From Takakia lepidozioides (Eukaryota > Streptophyta > Takakiopsida > Takakiales > Takakiaceae): 60,000 bases of DNA. Below the pieces are notes generated by a model that saw nothing but the letters and a program-made list of their open reading frames with translations, was not told the DNA's origin and searched no databases. Shown here in pieces: positions 23,240-33,509 of the stretch. The stretch spans positions 71,220,756 to 71,280,755 of the forward strand of contig CM060731.1 of the NCBI GenBank assembly GCA_030704615.1. The letters are read 5' to 3'. Made by a program: the position numbers and the translations under genes. How positions within the stretch are numbered: the first letter of the stretch is position 1; each line of letters starts with the position of its first letter.

Positions 23240-23820
23240 TCCTGCGACCCCCCACGCGTCACAAACTGCAACGCGTTTTCTTGGATTTATGAGGCCGGGG
23301 GTCGCAAACGGCGACGGCCATCCGTCGCCAACTGCGACTTGTTTTTTTGAATGGATTTATGAGGCCGGGGGTCGCAAACGGCGACGGACAGCCGTCACAA
23401 ACTGTCACATGTTTTTTTTGTTTTGAAAGAATAGGGCAGCCGGGCAGTTTGCGACGCCCGGCCGTCGCAGGGGCCTTTTGCCCTTCATGTCACCATGCGA
23501 CGGCCGGGCGTCGCAAGAAAGGGCTGCGTTGAAAGAAATGGCAAGAAATGGTTTTTTTTTTCCAGCGTGCGACGACCGGCCGTCGCCAGAAAGGGCTGCC
23601 TTCTGCCCTTCGCTAGGGGCGACGCTTAGGCGTCGCATGGAAGGGCTGCCATTTTCCCTTCATCACTCCGTGCGACGGCCAGGCGTCGCCGCCTGGCCCC
23701 GGCGCCAGGTTTCACTCTCGCGGGTTTGGCTACGACGGCTCGGCGTCGCAAACACGCTCTGCGGGGTTGGCGTCGCACCCTCGGCGCCGCGCGGGCGTGG
23801 GGGCGCGGTTGGCGTCGCAA
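23240..23820. repeat. Right subterminal GC palindromes of the CACTA element
   Basis: About eleven dyads such as GCGACGCCCGGCCGTCGC, GCGACGGCCGGGCGTCGC and GCGACGCTTAGGCGTCGC, roughly 50-60 bp apart, directly before the terminal TTTGCTGTAGTG. Confidence 0.85.
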
Positions 23821-23845
23821 ACCCCCCCCCCCATTTGCTGTAGTG

Positions 23846-25202
23846 CATGCTTTCTTTTCTCAGGACCAGGTCAACACCGTTATGGGTCCTCAAAGAGGGA
23901 ACTCAGGCTACCAGCAGCTTCTTCAAAATATCCTGCTTCCATGGATCCATAACCTGACCGCGGGCCCAGATCATGGTTTGTCTAACAGTTGGATTACTTG
24001 TTCCAACAATCCCAACCAAGTGATCTACATCACTGATTCCAAATCAGATCACTTCATGGGGCTGGTGATGAACAAATTAGACCTCTCCAACTATCTGCAC
24101 CTTTCATCCAGGGCCCCAGCCGTTATCTCTGGTGGACAATTCACTCTAGTTAGAATCTGTCACTGGTCATCAAAAGACAAGGATATGAATCCTATGGCTC
24201 CTCTTGGCCAGCCAATAGCTTCATGGCTCTCTTCTCAATTGTTTCTATGGGTAGAGGGAGGCCCTCTCATGGGTCTGGTGGTAGACCCTAAAGAATGGTC
24301 TTGGGATTTTGAACCCTCCCGACCTTCGTTCTTTAACTATTCAGCCAAAGCTGCATACCGCTCCACGTTGAAACCAAACCAATGGAACTCTAAATGGGCT
24401 GGGCATGGTCTTCAACAAGCTAATTGGAACCTCATCTGGTCTCATATTTGGATCAAGGTCAGACCAACGAAGGTGGCTGCGTTCCTTTGGCAACTCGCTA
24501 ACAGGGTTCTCAAGGTCGGGGCTTGGTTGTCATTCTCAGAGGCACTACTCTGTAAATGCTGCAACCTTGGTATCTCGGAATCAATTGAGCATTGCCTCCT
24601 CCTCTGTACCATACCCTCTAAAACTTGGCCTCGACTCCTTCCTGTTATGCAGATATGGAAACCAGGGTCACCCTCTTCAGTTCAAAAGCTTTTAAATTAT
24701 GACCCAACCTAGTGTATGATTCCTTTAGGTCTATCGCGTTGTGGAATATATGGAAGGTAAGATGCAGTTGGACTCTAAATCACGAGAGAGGTTGTCTCTC
24801 TATTTTACTGTCTACAATATTTCATGAGGTCCAAATTGAGGCAAGAAAGGCTTGGGTCAAAATGCATGGCGACATCAGTAGGGATCCAGAGGCTGAACCT
24901 GGGCTTCTCAGGAAATTCCAAAGATCTTGGGGCAGAAACGAGTTCCTATGCAGCTGCTCTTCGACGTCAAGCTGTCAATGGTCCAAAAGCCCACCAAACT
25001 CCTGGCAGTTCGCAGCAGCTTCGTTGCCTTGAATCACCCGAATTTGAAAGGGAGGTCAACTGGAAACATATTGGTGGGAAGCGCTCCACCAGACTCTGCT
25101 TCGACTAGTAGATCTCCATGCAGGCTTCCTCTTTGCGATCGGCAAATTTTTTTCCCTTTCACTTAGTTCCGCCCTTGTCTGCCCTTTCTATCTCGTTTAG
25201 TT
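23846..25202 (+). mobile_element. LINE (L1-type) 3' half: zinc-binding and C-terminal region
   Basis: The frame to 24,712 contains WNLIWSHIWIKVRPTKVAAF, WQLANRVL and a C..C...H...C pattern (CKCCNLGISESIEHCLLLC), the reverse-transcriptase zinc-binding domain (zf-RVT) of plant LINEs. The following frame (24,712-25,032: SIALWNIWKVR) is the usual C-terminal tail. RT and endonuclease parts are absent; the 5' side is cut off by the CACTA end at 23,845. The element appears to resume at 32,206 after an LTR-element insertion. Confidence 0.75.
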
Positions 25203-25620
25203 TGTCATGGTTTTAGTCATGGTTATCTAGAATTACCTACTTCTAGTTAACTAGGACATTTTAGATATTTATATTTATATTTTGTGTGTTGGGACTTCAT
25301 TTGGTCTCACATGCCAAGTGAGGTGTCGAGCCTCACTTGAGACATGGAGATAGGTTTTCCCCTTGTGAGTGTTGAGGAGGCTCATCTTCTTGTAGTTGAG
25401 CCTCCATGAGCTTCTCTCACCTCCATAGCTCTAGGTATTGAGAGGGAGTGTGTTGAGGGCTTTGTAGGGTGGATTCCTTTAGCAAAGGTGCCCTTGGCTT
25501 GACTTAGTTTATGTGATAGAGTGGATTTCACTTGGAAGGACTAGGGCTTGTTCTTCATGTGATTGCTTCATGCTTTGAGAGCTTTCATTGTCTTCTACTT
25601 CTCTCATTTCTCATCTCTTA
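25203..25620 (+). repeat. Left long direct repeat (LTR or part of it)
   Basis: Nearly identical to 31,730-32,147. It starts TGTCATGG at the exact point where the LINE stops. After 25,620 it diverges from the right copy, so the LTR may be longer and the right copy rearranged. Confidence 0.8.
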
Positions 25621-26620
25621 TCACTACAAGAAGATCACCTTATGCTTGTGAGTGCGGAGTGTAAGGATTAGTTTTGCACTTGTATTTTAAAGAGGTTGAG
25701 AGCTAGGAGAATTTAGCTCTTGTATCACAAGGCTTGCAAGGGGTTGCAAGGAAAGGTGCTCGAGTATTGCATGCACCAAGGAGTTGGAGAGCTTGAGAAG
25801 AAAGCTCTTGAGTCACAAGATTTTGCAAGGATTGTAAGGAGGAAGTCTTGTGTGTGTGGAAGCATGGATTCTAGGGTTTGAGAATCCTTTGTATGCATCA
25901 CGGAGTCGATGGTGTGCGTCATGGCTTGCGGAGAGTGACTAAAGGCTTGTTAGTGCTCATTTCACTATAAGCTAGGGTTAAGCAAGTTCAAAGTGTGGAT
26001 GTTGTGGAAGAGAAGCCAATGAGCTATATATGCTTGGGCTTGAAGACAACAAGGGCAAGCACTTGGAGAGCACTAAGAAGTTCAAGAGGTTTTGAAAGGG
26101 AGCATATGAAGAAATCTTCCAATCATGGTGGTGTGGAGCCAAGCTTAGGGTGCCATTGGAAGGGCTTGGAGAACATGTGGTGGGAAATTCTTGAAGGGAA
26201 ATCATCATTCAATGTATGCATAGCTTCACCCTAACTATGTAATGTGACAAGAGGGGGAGGAAATACTTGGCTATTCATGCTCTTGGTAGTGCGAGCTTTG
26301 TGGTGGATAGTTGACCAAGCAAGTGGTGCATGTGTGGAGCATGCTCGCTTGAGTTTGTAAGTTCAAGTTTGAGAAGGGGAGCTCTTGAACTAGCAAGAGG
26401 TGAAGGCCTTTGAGATCCATTTGTGTGTGAAGTGGAGAGGTGTTGATTCATGTTATGATGAAGGAGAGCAACACATAGGCCAAGAGGTCATGAAACATGC
26501 ATTCAAATGACCACGGGGAGCACATGGATGATGGATTGGTGCAAGACCCCAAATGAGGCATATGGCGTGAGAGTGGGATCCAAGGCGGATTGCTTATGAG
26601 CATTATTGTAAGTGACAAAC
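25621..26620. other. About 1 kb of unexplained non-coding sequence where gag should be
   Basis: Rich in CTTGAG, TTGCAAGG and GGAG words with several internal near-repeats (GTTGGAGAGCTTGAGAAG, CTTGGAGAGCACTAAGAAG). No gag motif and no clear tRNA primer-binding site. It could be the rest of a long 5' LTR: TGACA near 26,613-26,617 would pair with the starting TGTCA. Confidence 0.4.
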
Positions 26621-26621
26621 A

Positions 26622-27137
26622 TTGCTCCTACACATTGAGATAATTTGTGTTGATTTGGAGCAATTGTCACGACGTGAGTTGGCCATTGGACTACAGCCGG
26701 ATCACCCTACAGATGGCTCAGTGATGCGAACCAAGGCCATTGTGACAGACGCGGTCTCTTACGATGTCCTCGTTGGTGGGGCAGTGTTATATCCTATGGG
26801 CTTCACCCTGGACTTTTGGGAGGAGTCAGCATCCTACAGGCCTGGATGGCAGTGAGGGGATGGTCGTCGTGCACAGCTCCCTGTGATATTCATTGGGGGT
26901 ATTGCGGCTGCCCAGCGGGGCAAGATGCCAACACTAGCCGCCTTTACAGCTGCAGTTAGTTGGCTTGGAGAGTTGCTGGAAGGCAATGCTCATGCAAAGG
27001 ATGTGCCACCTCCAGTAGAGCAGGATGACATGCATGGTATGGCGGAGTTGCCTGCCATGGTTGCTCACACTCCATTATGGGGTACGAGAAGGATTTGCAG
27101 CAGGCTGCTGATGGACGGGTACAACAAGCCTGGGTAG
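26622..27137 (+). pseudogene. Protease-like region and linker of the retroelement
   Basis: Contains VLVGGAVLYPMGFTLDFWEE (26,770-26,830), which looks like the C-terminal half of a retropepsin-type domain, then a linker to about 27,137. The catalytic DTG half is not seen. A stop and frame changes interrupt it. Confidence 0.4.
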
Positions 27138-27196
27138 AGGCCTTCGTACCGTCAGGAGAAGATGAGAGTGCGGTGATTGCACCATGACCACCTCAG

Positions 27197-28195
27197 TTGT
27201 CGCCATTGGACACCACACCTCTTGTGTGGCAGTGCCCGGATGAAGACATATGCCTTCTGGACTTGTTTGGCGGGATCAACACTGGATTGGCTGCAGTACT
27301 GCAGGCAGGTGTACGAGTTCGACGTTACCTGTATGTGGAGAGGGATGAGACTGCACGACGCATCTCACTGCGCCATGTTGCTCAGTTGGTACAACAATAC
27401 CCTGATTTGTTGCCAGTGTCTGCAGTTCGTGGATACCAACAAGCTTTGCCAGCAGACATTTCGTTGCTGGGGGCGCAAGATTTGGAGCGGGTTGGCTCCG
27501 TTGATCTGGTAGTGGCAGGTTGGCCCTGCCAAGGGCATTCATCAGCCAAGCATGGCAATGGATTTTGAGACTCGAGGACGAGTCTATTTTGGGAGATGGT
27601 GCGGATTTTGCGCCACTTGCAGCTTCATCAAGCTGTATCTCCAGCATACATCTTGGAGAATGTGCCACTGATGGGTGATTCTCGGGCTAGGGTGATGGCC
27701 AGTGTGCATCAAGTCCGGTCGTGGCTTGGGTCAGCAGTGTTGCTGAATGCAGCTGCAGTGTGGTCATGGGCTCATCGTCCACGGCTATGGTGGACTAACT
27801 TGATGCCACCCGCACTGCTCAAGCGTGCATTTGATGGGGTGCAGCGGCCAGCACACACAGTGGATAACATTTTGGACACAAGGAGACAGTCTCAACGTGT
27901 GAGACACGATGACCGTTCGCCTTTGGCAGTGGTCAACAGGGTGGGTCAACCACGAGCAGCATTACCTACACTGCTCAGCTTCCCAGGATCCCATGCTTTT
28001 CGGGATGGTGGACCTGGCCTCTTGTGGGATAGCCAGTTGCAACAATTAGTGGAGCCCAATGCTGACGAGCGCGAGCAGGCGATGGGTTTTACCACAGGTA
28101 CCACGGCGGTGCCATCTCTTTCTGAGGCATCACGTGTTGGGGCAAGCAATGGATCTCAATTGCTTGACCTGGATTATCAGTTTGACTATGGCTGA
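27197..28195 (+). pseudogene. C5 cytosine-specific DNA methyltransferase domain within pol
   Basis: Conserved motifs appear in order: motif I DLFGGINTGL (about 27,262), motif IV AGWPCQGHS with the catalytic Cys (about 27,516), motif VI LENVPLMG, motif VIII RPRLWWTN, and motif IX/X-like EREQAMGFTTGTT. A motif-X-like LGQAMDLNCL is read in another frame at about 28,140, so there is a frameshift near 28,100. One in-frame TGA lies at 27,566-27,568, just after motif IV. Such enzymes transfer a methyl group from S-adenosylmethionine to cytosine C5. Size and motif order are close to a DNMT3/DRM-like or prokaryote-like single-domain enzyme. It sits between the protease-like part and RT in the same transcription direction, so it was part of the polyprotein. 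Confidence 0.85.
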
Positions 28196-28613
28196 GCAGC
28201 GCAGAGTACGGAGTACACTTCCCTTCATGGTCTCCCTGCCTACCGAGACGGTACAGGCAGCGAGTGGGGGCGAGCAGGTAAGGACCACGAGGTGTAGGCC
28301 GCATCCATGGCACATATGGGAGGTGCTCGAGGTTCAGAAGGAGTTGGCAGCCAAGGCGGCGGTGATGGATCAGGTTGGGGATTTTTCTCGGATTGAGGAG
28401 GTCCTCAAGGATGAGATGATGGGGCAGGATGAGACATTGTCACTGACAGAGGAGGCAGTGGTCACTGCTCAAGAGGTTGCAGCATAGCAACCACAAGACG
28501 CGTCTTCTACCTCTAAGCCTGCTCGACTCAAGGTTGCAGTCACGGAGGACAACTGAAAGCCTGATGTTGGACCTATAGTCACCGGAGGAGAGAGACGACG
28601 TATACGGCGGTTC
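28196..28613 (+). other. Linker between methyltransferase and RT
   Basis: Open frame 28,059-28,487 (LEVQKELAAKAAVMDQV, then an acidic stretch) without a recognised domain. It probably joins methyltransferase and RT in the ancestral polyprotein. Confidence 0.4.
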
Positions 28614-29414
28614 TTGAGGGCTTACAAGAACTGCTTTGCCTTCAGTTCGAAGGACTTAGGAGCACTGAAGGGTCAAGAGATTCGCATTGAATTGGCTACT
28701 GACACGCTAATCTTTTGGAGACCCTATAGATACAGTGACATGGAGAGGTCCTTGATTCAGATGAGAACTCATGACCTTTGGGAGGCTGGTTTGGTGGAGC
28801 TATCTGGGGGAGAGTATGCTTCAGCCACAGTGATGCCAACCAAGAAGGATGTCTTTGGCAATTGGACGGAGAGACGTATGTGCGGTGATTACCGGCCTGT
28901 AAATCGTCAGACCAAGTCCGATAGGTATGCCATGCCAACACCAGAGGAGATCTTTGATGCCATCGGGTATGCCAAGGTCTTTAGCACGTTGGATTTACGA
29001 TCCGGATATCACTAGTTGCCGATCAAGGAGGCGGATAAGCAAAAGACGGCATTCTGGGGGATCAATGAGCACGGGAAGGATTGCCTATACCAGTGGCGGT
29101 TCTTACCATTTGGGCTTAAGAACGCTCCGGCAGAGTTTCAGAGAGTCATGGACAGGATTCTAGCAGGGGTGGAGTTTGCTCGGTGCTACATAGATGACAT
29201 CATCATCTTTAGTGCTACGGTGGAAGAACATGAGAGACACCTTCAGGGGGTATTTGAGCGCTTGAGGGCGCACAGATTGAAGTTACATCCGGGAAAGTGC
29301 AAGTTTTTCCACAACCAAATTGAGTATCTGGATCACATGATATATCCTGGAGGATTGGGGGTACAGCAGACTAAGGTAGGTCCATTGCACAGGTTCCATG
29401 CCCCACGGATGTGA
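28614..29414 (+). pseudogene. Ty3/gypsy reverse transcriptase (interrupted)
   Basis: RT motifs: FSTLDLRSGYH (first catalytic Asp), LPFGLKNAPAEFQRVMD and CYIDDIIIFS with the YxDD pair. A TAG at 29,013-29,015 right after SGYH interrupts an otherwise continuous frame. RT copies the element RNA into DNA inside virus-like particles. Confidence 0.9.
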
Positions 29415-30044
29415 GCCGAGTTCGAGCTTTCTTGGGGTTAGCAAACTATTATAGATGGTTTGTTAAGGGATTTAGTGCCATTGCAAAGGCTCTATTCAAG
29501 CTGACCAAGGTGGACCAGGAGTGGCAGTGGGAAGATGAGCAAGAACAAGCTTAAGGCGAGGTTGACCTCGGCGCCCATCTTGAGACGACCTATCAGGGGG
29601 CGTCCTTTTTAGTTGCATACAGATTGGAGCATGCTGGGGCTTGGAGCGGTGCTCACACAGGTGGATGATGAGAGAAGAGAGTTCGTAGTGGCTTATGCTA
29701 GCCGCTCAAACAACGTTGCAGAGTCTAAGTATAGCTCATATGAGGGAGAATGCTTAGCTGCAGTGTGGGCCGTGGCACACTTCAGGTGCTATCTATACGA
29801 CAATCTCTTCACCCTTGTCACGGATCACCAACCACTCAAGTGGTTGATAGAGTCAGACAAGCTTACGGGGAAGCTTGCACGGTGGGCACTCATCCTTCAA
29901 GAGTATGACTTTCAGGTGGTGCATCGACCGGGTTTGGTCAATCGCAATGCAGATGGGTTGAGTCGCAATCCATGCACGAGCCACCAGGATGACACTGGAG
30001 CTCGGTGGCATGGTGAGACGGACGAGGAGATGGTGCCCGGATGA
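29415..30044 (+). pseudogene. RT connection and RNase H of the retroelement
   Basis: The stretch 29,415-29,600 shows VRAFLGLANYYRWFVKGFS in a shifted frame. RNase H follows at 29,613-30,044: HTDWSMLGLGAVLTQ, YEGECLAAVWA, TDHQPLKWL and NADGLSR, supplying the Asp/Glu/Asp residues. Confidence 0.85.
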
Positions 30045-30068
30045 CATGCATCTACATTTCTGTGTATC

Positions 30069-30795
30069 TTGGCAGCGGAAGGCCAGGTTGGACCTGCAAC
30101 AGGGATGACTGTAGATCAAGTGTCTGAGGACCCTGAGGCCAGCAATGAGCAAGATGACGCCAAAGATATACATGAGGATTCAGTTGTGTTGGACTACCTC
30201 CGCACTGGAGACACTGCAGCCACTATGACTGCCAAGGAGAGGGATCGGATCCTACAACGAGGCAAGAGGTTCAAGTGGGAGGGGACACACCTGCTCCGAG
30301 TGTGGGAGGATGGTCGAGTGAGGATTGTGCCTCACCCAACACAGCGGGCACGGTTAGTGCGGCATGCCCATGAGGAGTTGGGGCATTTTGGGGTGCGACG
30401 CACTCATAGTCTTCTCCAAGTGGATTGAATTGGTTCCATTGCCTGATAAGGCTAGTGAGGGAGCTGCGTATGCATTCTTGGATTGTATGCTTAGCCGATT
30501 CGGTGCTCCAGCTGAGGTACTCACGGACCAAGGGAGAGAGTTCTTGGGGGAGTTTCAGGCTTTGTGTGACAAGGCCTTGATAGAAAACCGCACCACTTCT
30601 CGGGATCATCCTGAGGCCGATGGCTTGGCAGAGAGAGTTGTTCAGACAATAAAGAGGGGTTTGCGCAAGTATGGCTTGCAGAAGGGACACCTAGGAGATT
30701 GGGACCTTCAGTTACCCTGGTTAGCCATGGGCTATAGGTTCAGCAAGCAAGCATCACTTGCCTCCTTCTCACCATACTTTCTTCTCTTTGGCTGA
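30069..30795 (+). pseudogene. Integrase with internal deletion
   Basis: The H2C2 region starts (HAHEELGHFGVRRTHSLLQ, to about 30,418) and then jumps directly to IVFSKWIELVPLPDK (about 30,408-30,452 in another frame). The two Cys of H2C2 and the first catalytic Asp region are missing. The rest of the core is present: LTDQGREFLGEF and the Glu-containing ADGLAERVVQTIKRG. Confidence 0.8.
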
Positions 30796-30957
30796 GAGCC
30801 GGATTTGCCTACATCCATTCACAGAGAAGCTGCTACAGTTCTTAACCTTGACGATCCGGACGTGTGGGCACGTGCATGTGAGCAACGTGCAGAGTTGTTC
30901 AAGAAAGTCATGCCCATGGCTTTCGAGAACCTTGCCATTGCATAACATCGTGATACG

Positions 30958-31386
30958 TTGAGGTATGCTACCATACGTGGTGGGGGCTATCGTCCTGGGG
31001 TTTGGAGATTCAACCCTGGTGACTATGTTTATCTGCAGCAGACTGCTCCTACGACCTTGGATGTGACTGCAGGACGTATTATTTTGAGGATTCGAGAGGT
31101 GTTGCCATCAGGAGTCCTGATCTTGGAGGGTCGGGATGGCATGATTTGGAAGGACCATGTGCGTAATTGCGCGCCATGTCACCTTCCAAATGTTGATGGA
31201 AGGGTTGACCCAAACCTGGCAGTGGTACCTGCAAGTTTGAGGTGCATGTTGTGTGGGTCTACTAGAGGGGCAGCCACCATGCTGGTGTGTGATCAATGCT
31301 CTAGATGTTGGCATATGAGATGCTTGACTCCACCTCTTGAGATGGTTCCTGATGAGGATTGGTTATGTCCGCATTGCATTGGATAG
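30958..31386 (+). CDS. C-terminal part of pol with a PHD finger
   Basis: A beta-rich, chromodomain-position segment (FNPGDYVYLQQ, GMIWKDHVRNCAPCHLPN) is followed by a PHD finger: C..C, C..C, H..C and C..C in CMLCG, CDQCSRCWHMRC and WLCPHC (31,240-31,380). PHD fingers commonly read histone H3 tails. In Ty3 elements a chromatin reader at this position usually steers integration, so targeting is the likely job (inference). The frame ends at 31,384-31,386. Confidence 0.8.
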   Translation: MRYATIRGGGYRPGVWRFNPGDYVYLQQTAPTTLDVTAGRIILRIREVLPSGVLILEGRDGMIWKDHVRNCAPCHLPNVDGRVDPNLAVVPASLRCMLCGSTRGAATMLVCDQCSRCWHMRCLTPPLEMVPDEDWLCPHCIG

Positions 31387-31629
31387 TGGGAGTGGATACA
31401 ACCATGGAAGGCTAACAAGAAATGCAAGGCCAAGCTACTAGGAGACCAACACACGAGATCCTGACTCAAGTTCACAGATTGCAAGACGGTAACTAACGAT
31501 GGGGTTGCTCTTGTATCCGGCCTCTTGGTCTATAGAGTTTGAGTACAATAGGGACAGTGATAGAGGACTTAGTACGGCTGTGGCTATTACATCTTGTAGC
31601 TATCTGGAGTTAGAGGACCTAACCACCAG

Positions 31630-31642
31630 CTAGGGGGGCGAT
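31630..31642 (+). promoter_or_regulatory. Candidate polypurine tract of the retroelement
   Basis: AGCTAGGGGGGCGA is the only G-rich purine run between the end of pol and the right repeat, the usual place for plus-strand priming. The gap to the repeat at 31,730 is longer than normal. Confidence 0.35.
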
Positions 31643-31670
31643 TGTGGTATAGCTTTCTAGGACTGTGTGC

Positions 31671-31728
31671 TTAGATTGTGTGGTGGACAGCGATGTATGT
31701 TGTGGCACGATGCTTAGGTGCACGACAG
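31671..31728 (+). repeat. 57-bp direct repeat, copy 1, just before the right LTR copy
   Basis: GATTGTGTGGTGGACAGCG through GTGCACGACA. Copy 2 at about 32,148-32,201 differs by about one base. Together they bracket the 418-bp repeat. Confidence 0.8.
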
Positions 31729-31729
31729 C

Positions 31730-32201
31730 TGTCATGGTTTTAGTCATGGTTATCTAGAATTACCTACTTCTAGTTAACTAGGACATTTTAGATATTTATA
31801 TTTATATTTTGTGTGTTGGGTATTCATTTGGTCTCACATGCCAAGTGAGGTGTCGAGCCTCACTTGAGACATGGAGATAGGTTTTCCCCTTGTGAGTGTT
31901 GAGGAGGCTCATCTTCTTGTAGTTGAGCCTCCATGAGCTTCTCTCACCTCCATAGCTCTAGGTATTGAGAGGGAGTGTGTTGAGGGCTTTGTAGGGTGGA
32001 TTCCTTTAGCAAAGGTGCCCTTGGCTTGACTTAGTTTATGTGATAGAGTGGATTTCACTTGGAGGGACTAGGGCTTGTTCTTCATGTGATTGCTTCATGC
32101 TTTGAGAGCTTTCATTGTCTTCTACTTCTCTCATTTCTCATCTCTTAGATTGTGTGGTGGACAACGATGTATGTTGTGGCACGATGCTTAGGTGCACGAC
32201 A
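31730..32201 (+). repeat. Right long direct repeat plus second 57-bp copy
   Basis: 31,730-32,147 matches the left repeat. 32,148-32,201 matches 31,671-31,728 and ends GACA directly before the AGTT duplication. Confidence 0.8.
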
Positions 32202-32205
32202 AGTT

Positions 32206-32697
32206 ACTTTTCAGAGTTCAGAGGTTATCTGAAATCCCAATTTGCAGCCGGTCCAGGCTCCCTTTCCTACGTACATCCCTGTCTGCACTTCCCCACTTTT
32301 CTCCTCCATTGCTTGCTAGATCAATGCTTATTCTACGCTTCTTCTTCCCCTATAGCAGACGGTCCAGACTACTCTCCTTCTATATGCTGCATGTAATGGG
32401 GTTTTCTCTTCATCGCTGTTGTAGAACCCATCTTCCATTGTTGACAATCTCCCGTCGCAATTCTTCTCTCTCTGTTGAAAGCTCGCATCTCGTGAGCCAA
32501 GCCATAGCTAGGCTCTAGGGGTACCTCTTGAGTCTAAACTAATACTTTCATCCACTCGGATGGTTTTCTCGTTGTTAAAAGTATCTCGGGTTTGCCCTCA
32601 CCGAAAGGTGTGTATGCCTTATGGCCCCACAGGGGTTTATTTTTTCCCCAGAAATAAATTATCGGGGCTTCATCCCCTTTAAAAAAATAGAAATAGA
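32206..32697 (+). mobile_element. LINE 3' UTR, continuation after the LTR insertion
   Basis: Pyrimidine-rich sequence ending in GGGTTTATTTTTTCCCC, then GGGGCTTCATCCCCTTT and an A-rich tail (32,680-32,710), the typical tail of plant L1-type LINEs. It fits as the missing end of the LINE that breaks off at 25,202. Confidence 0.65.
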
Positions 32698-32699
32698 AA

Positions 32700-33509
32700 T
32701 AAAATAAAAGCTCTCATTGTTGAATAATTGGGAATTTAAGGCTCACGTGTGAGAGGCCTTTTCTCTAGACTTTTGCAAAGTGACAAGGGATCAAGAAGGA
32801 AATCCAATATGGGGCACCATTGACTTCCCCACATGCCAGGCCAAATGGGCGATCTTGTAAATAACATCTAGAGATGAAAATTTATCATAATGCCAAAATT
32901 TTGGGACAAGGCACTTTGAAATGTTATTGTGCACTTACTTACCAGAGAAATTAGATAACAAATATCACCTCATGGGTGTACTTGGGAAAGAAGCCAAAAC
33001 ATGACAATTTATTCCCCAAATTTCACATAAAAAGCAGCCTAACTTTTCGGAATTTTGGTCTGATAGTTCTTTAGGTGCCACATAATCAGAGTATGGAGGG
33101 CCCGTGTCTCGGGAAATTCAACTCGACTGTGGTGAACCCAACCCAATTTTTCCATGCAATTTTGGAATATATTTACAAATTGGGACAGGGATAGATTATT
33201 TTGCTATAATCTCCCAAATGCAATGGTAAACCTGCCTACAGTTTTGACAGGACGTGGATGTAGTAGATATGCACATAAGTATATGGTTCATCCCCACGGA
33301 TGATTGGGGGTAAAAAGTTACACCCTCATCCATGAGGGCATGCACACTCCTTTATAGTGGGCCCATCAAAAGGCTCGTCATTTAAGGGTTAAATAGAAAA
33401 GGAAGAGGGTTCGCTTGTTCGCTCTGGGAGGACTGTTTCTTCCGTTCAACGGATTCAGCACCGCAGCTCTGCGGACGCCATGCCGTGCGACAGGGCCTTT
33501 ATATGAGCC
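32700..33509. other. Upstream region of the VIRILIZER gene
   Basis: No gene seen. AT-rich to about 33,360, then more GC-rich over the last 100 bases. The promoter and 5' UTR of VIR should lie here, but no TATA box or initiator can be singled out. Confidence 0.4.

Larger units (their letters stand above)
19030..23845 (+). mobile_element. CACTA (En/Spm-like) DNA transposon carrying a SET-like ORF
   Basis: The right end is TTTGCTGTAGTG at 23,834-23,845, the reverse complement of a CACTACAGCAAA terminus. Both ends carry many copies of a GC-rich near-palindrome based on TGCGACG..CC..GGCGTCGCA: about 5 within 19,040-19,260 and about 11 within 23,240-23,820. This is the usual subterminal architecture of CACTA elements, where the element's own DNA-binding protein acts. 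The interior encodes, left to right, a Cys/His exon, a proline-rich plus SET-like ORF, and the start of a TNP2-type transposase. The left terminus is not resolved; a CACTT near 19,014 is only a weak candidate and I found no matching 3-bp target duplication. The truncated transposase makes it non-autonomous as it stands. Confidence 0.75.
25203..32201 (+). mobile_element. Ty3/gypsy LTR retroelement encoding a cytosine methyltransferase and PHD finger (degenerate)
   Basis: Two 418-bp direct repeats (25,203-25,620 and 31,730-32,147) differ at about three positions. The element begins TGTC and ends GACA, and AGTT lies on both sides (25,199-25,202 and 32,202-32,205), consistent with a short target-site duplication in the host LINE. 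Domain order is protease-like, C5 methyltransferase, RT, RNase H, integrase, PHD. RT before RNase H before integrase is Ty3/gypsy order. Stops, frameshifts and a deletion in integrase make it defective. gag is not recognisable; about 1 kb of non-coding sequence takes its place. Confidence 0.8.

Noticed and set aside
25622-25640. CACTACAAGAAG as the left end of a second CACTA element
   Set aside because: No matching GTAGTG end, subterminal repeats or transposase are found downstream.
31643-31730. TGTGGTATAG after the polypurine run as the real start of the right LTR
   Set aside because: The left copy starts at TGTCATGG with a matching AGTT duplication, and no TGTGGTATAG copy exists at the left end.
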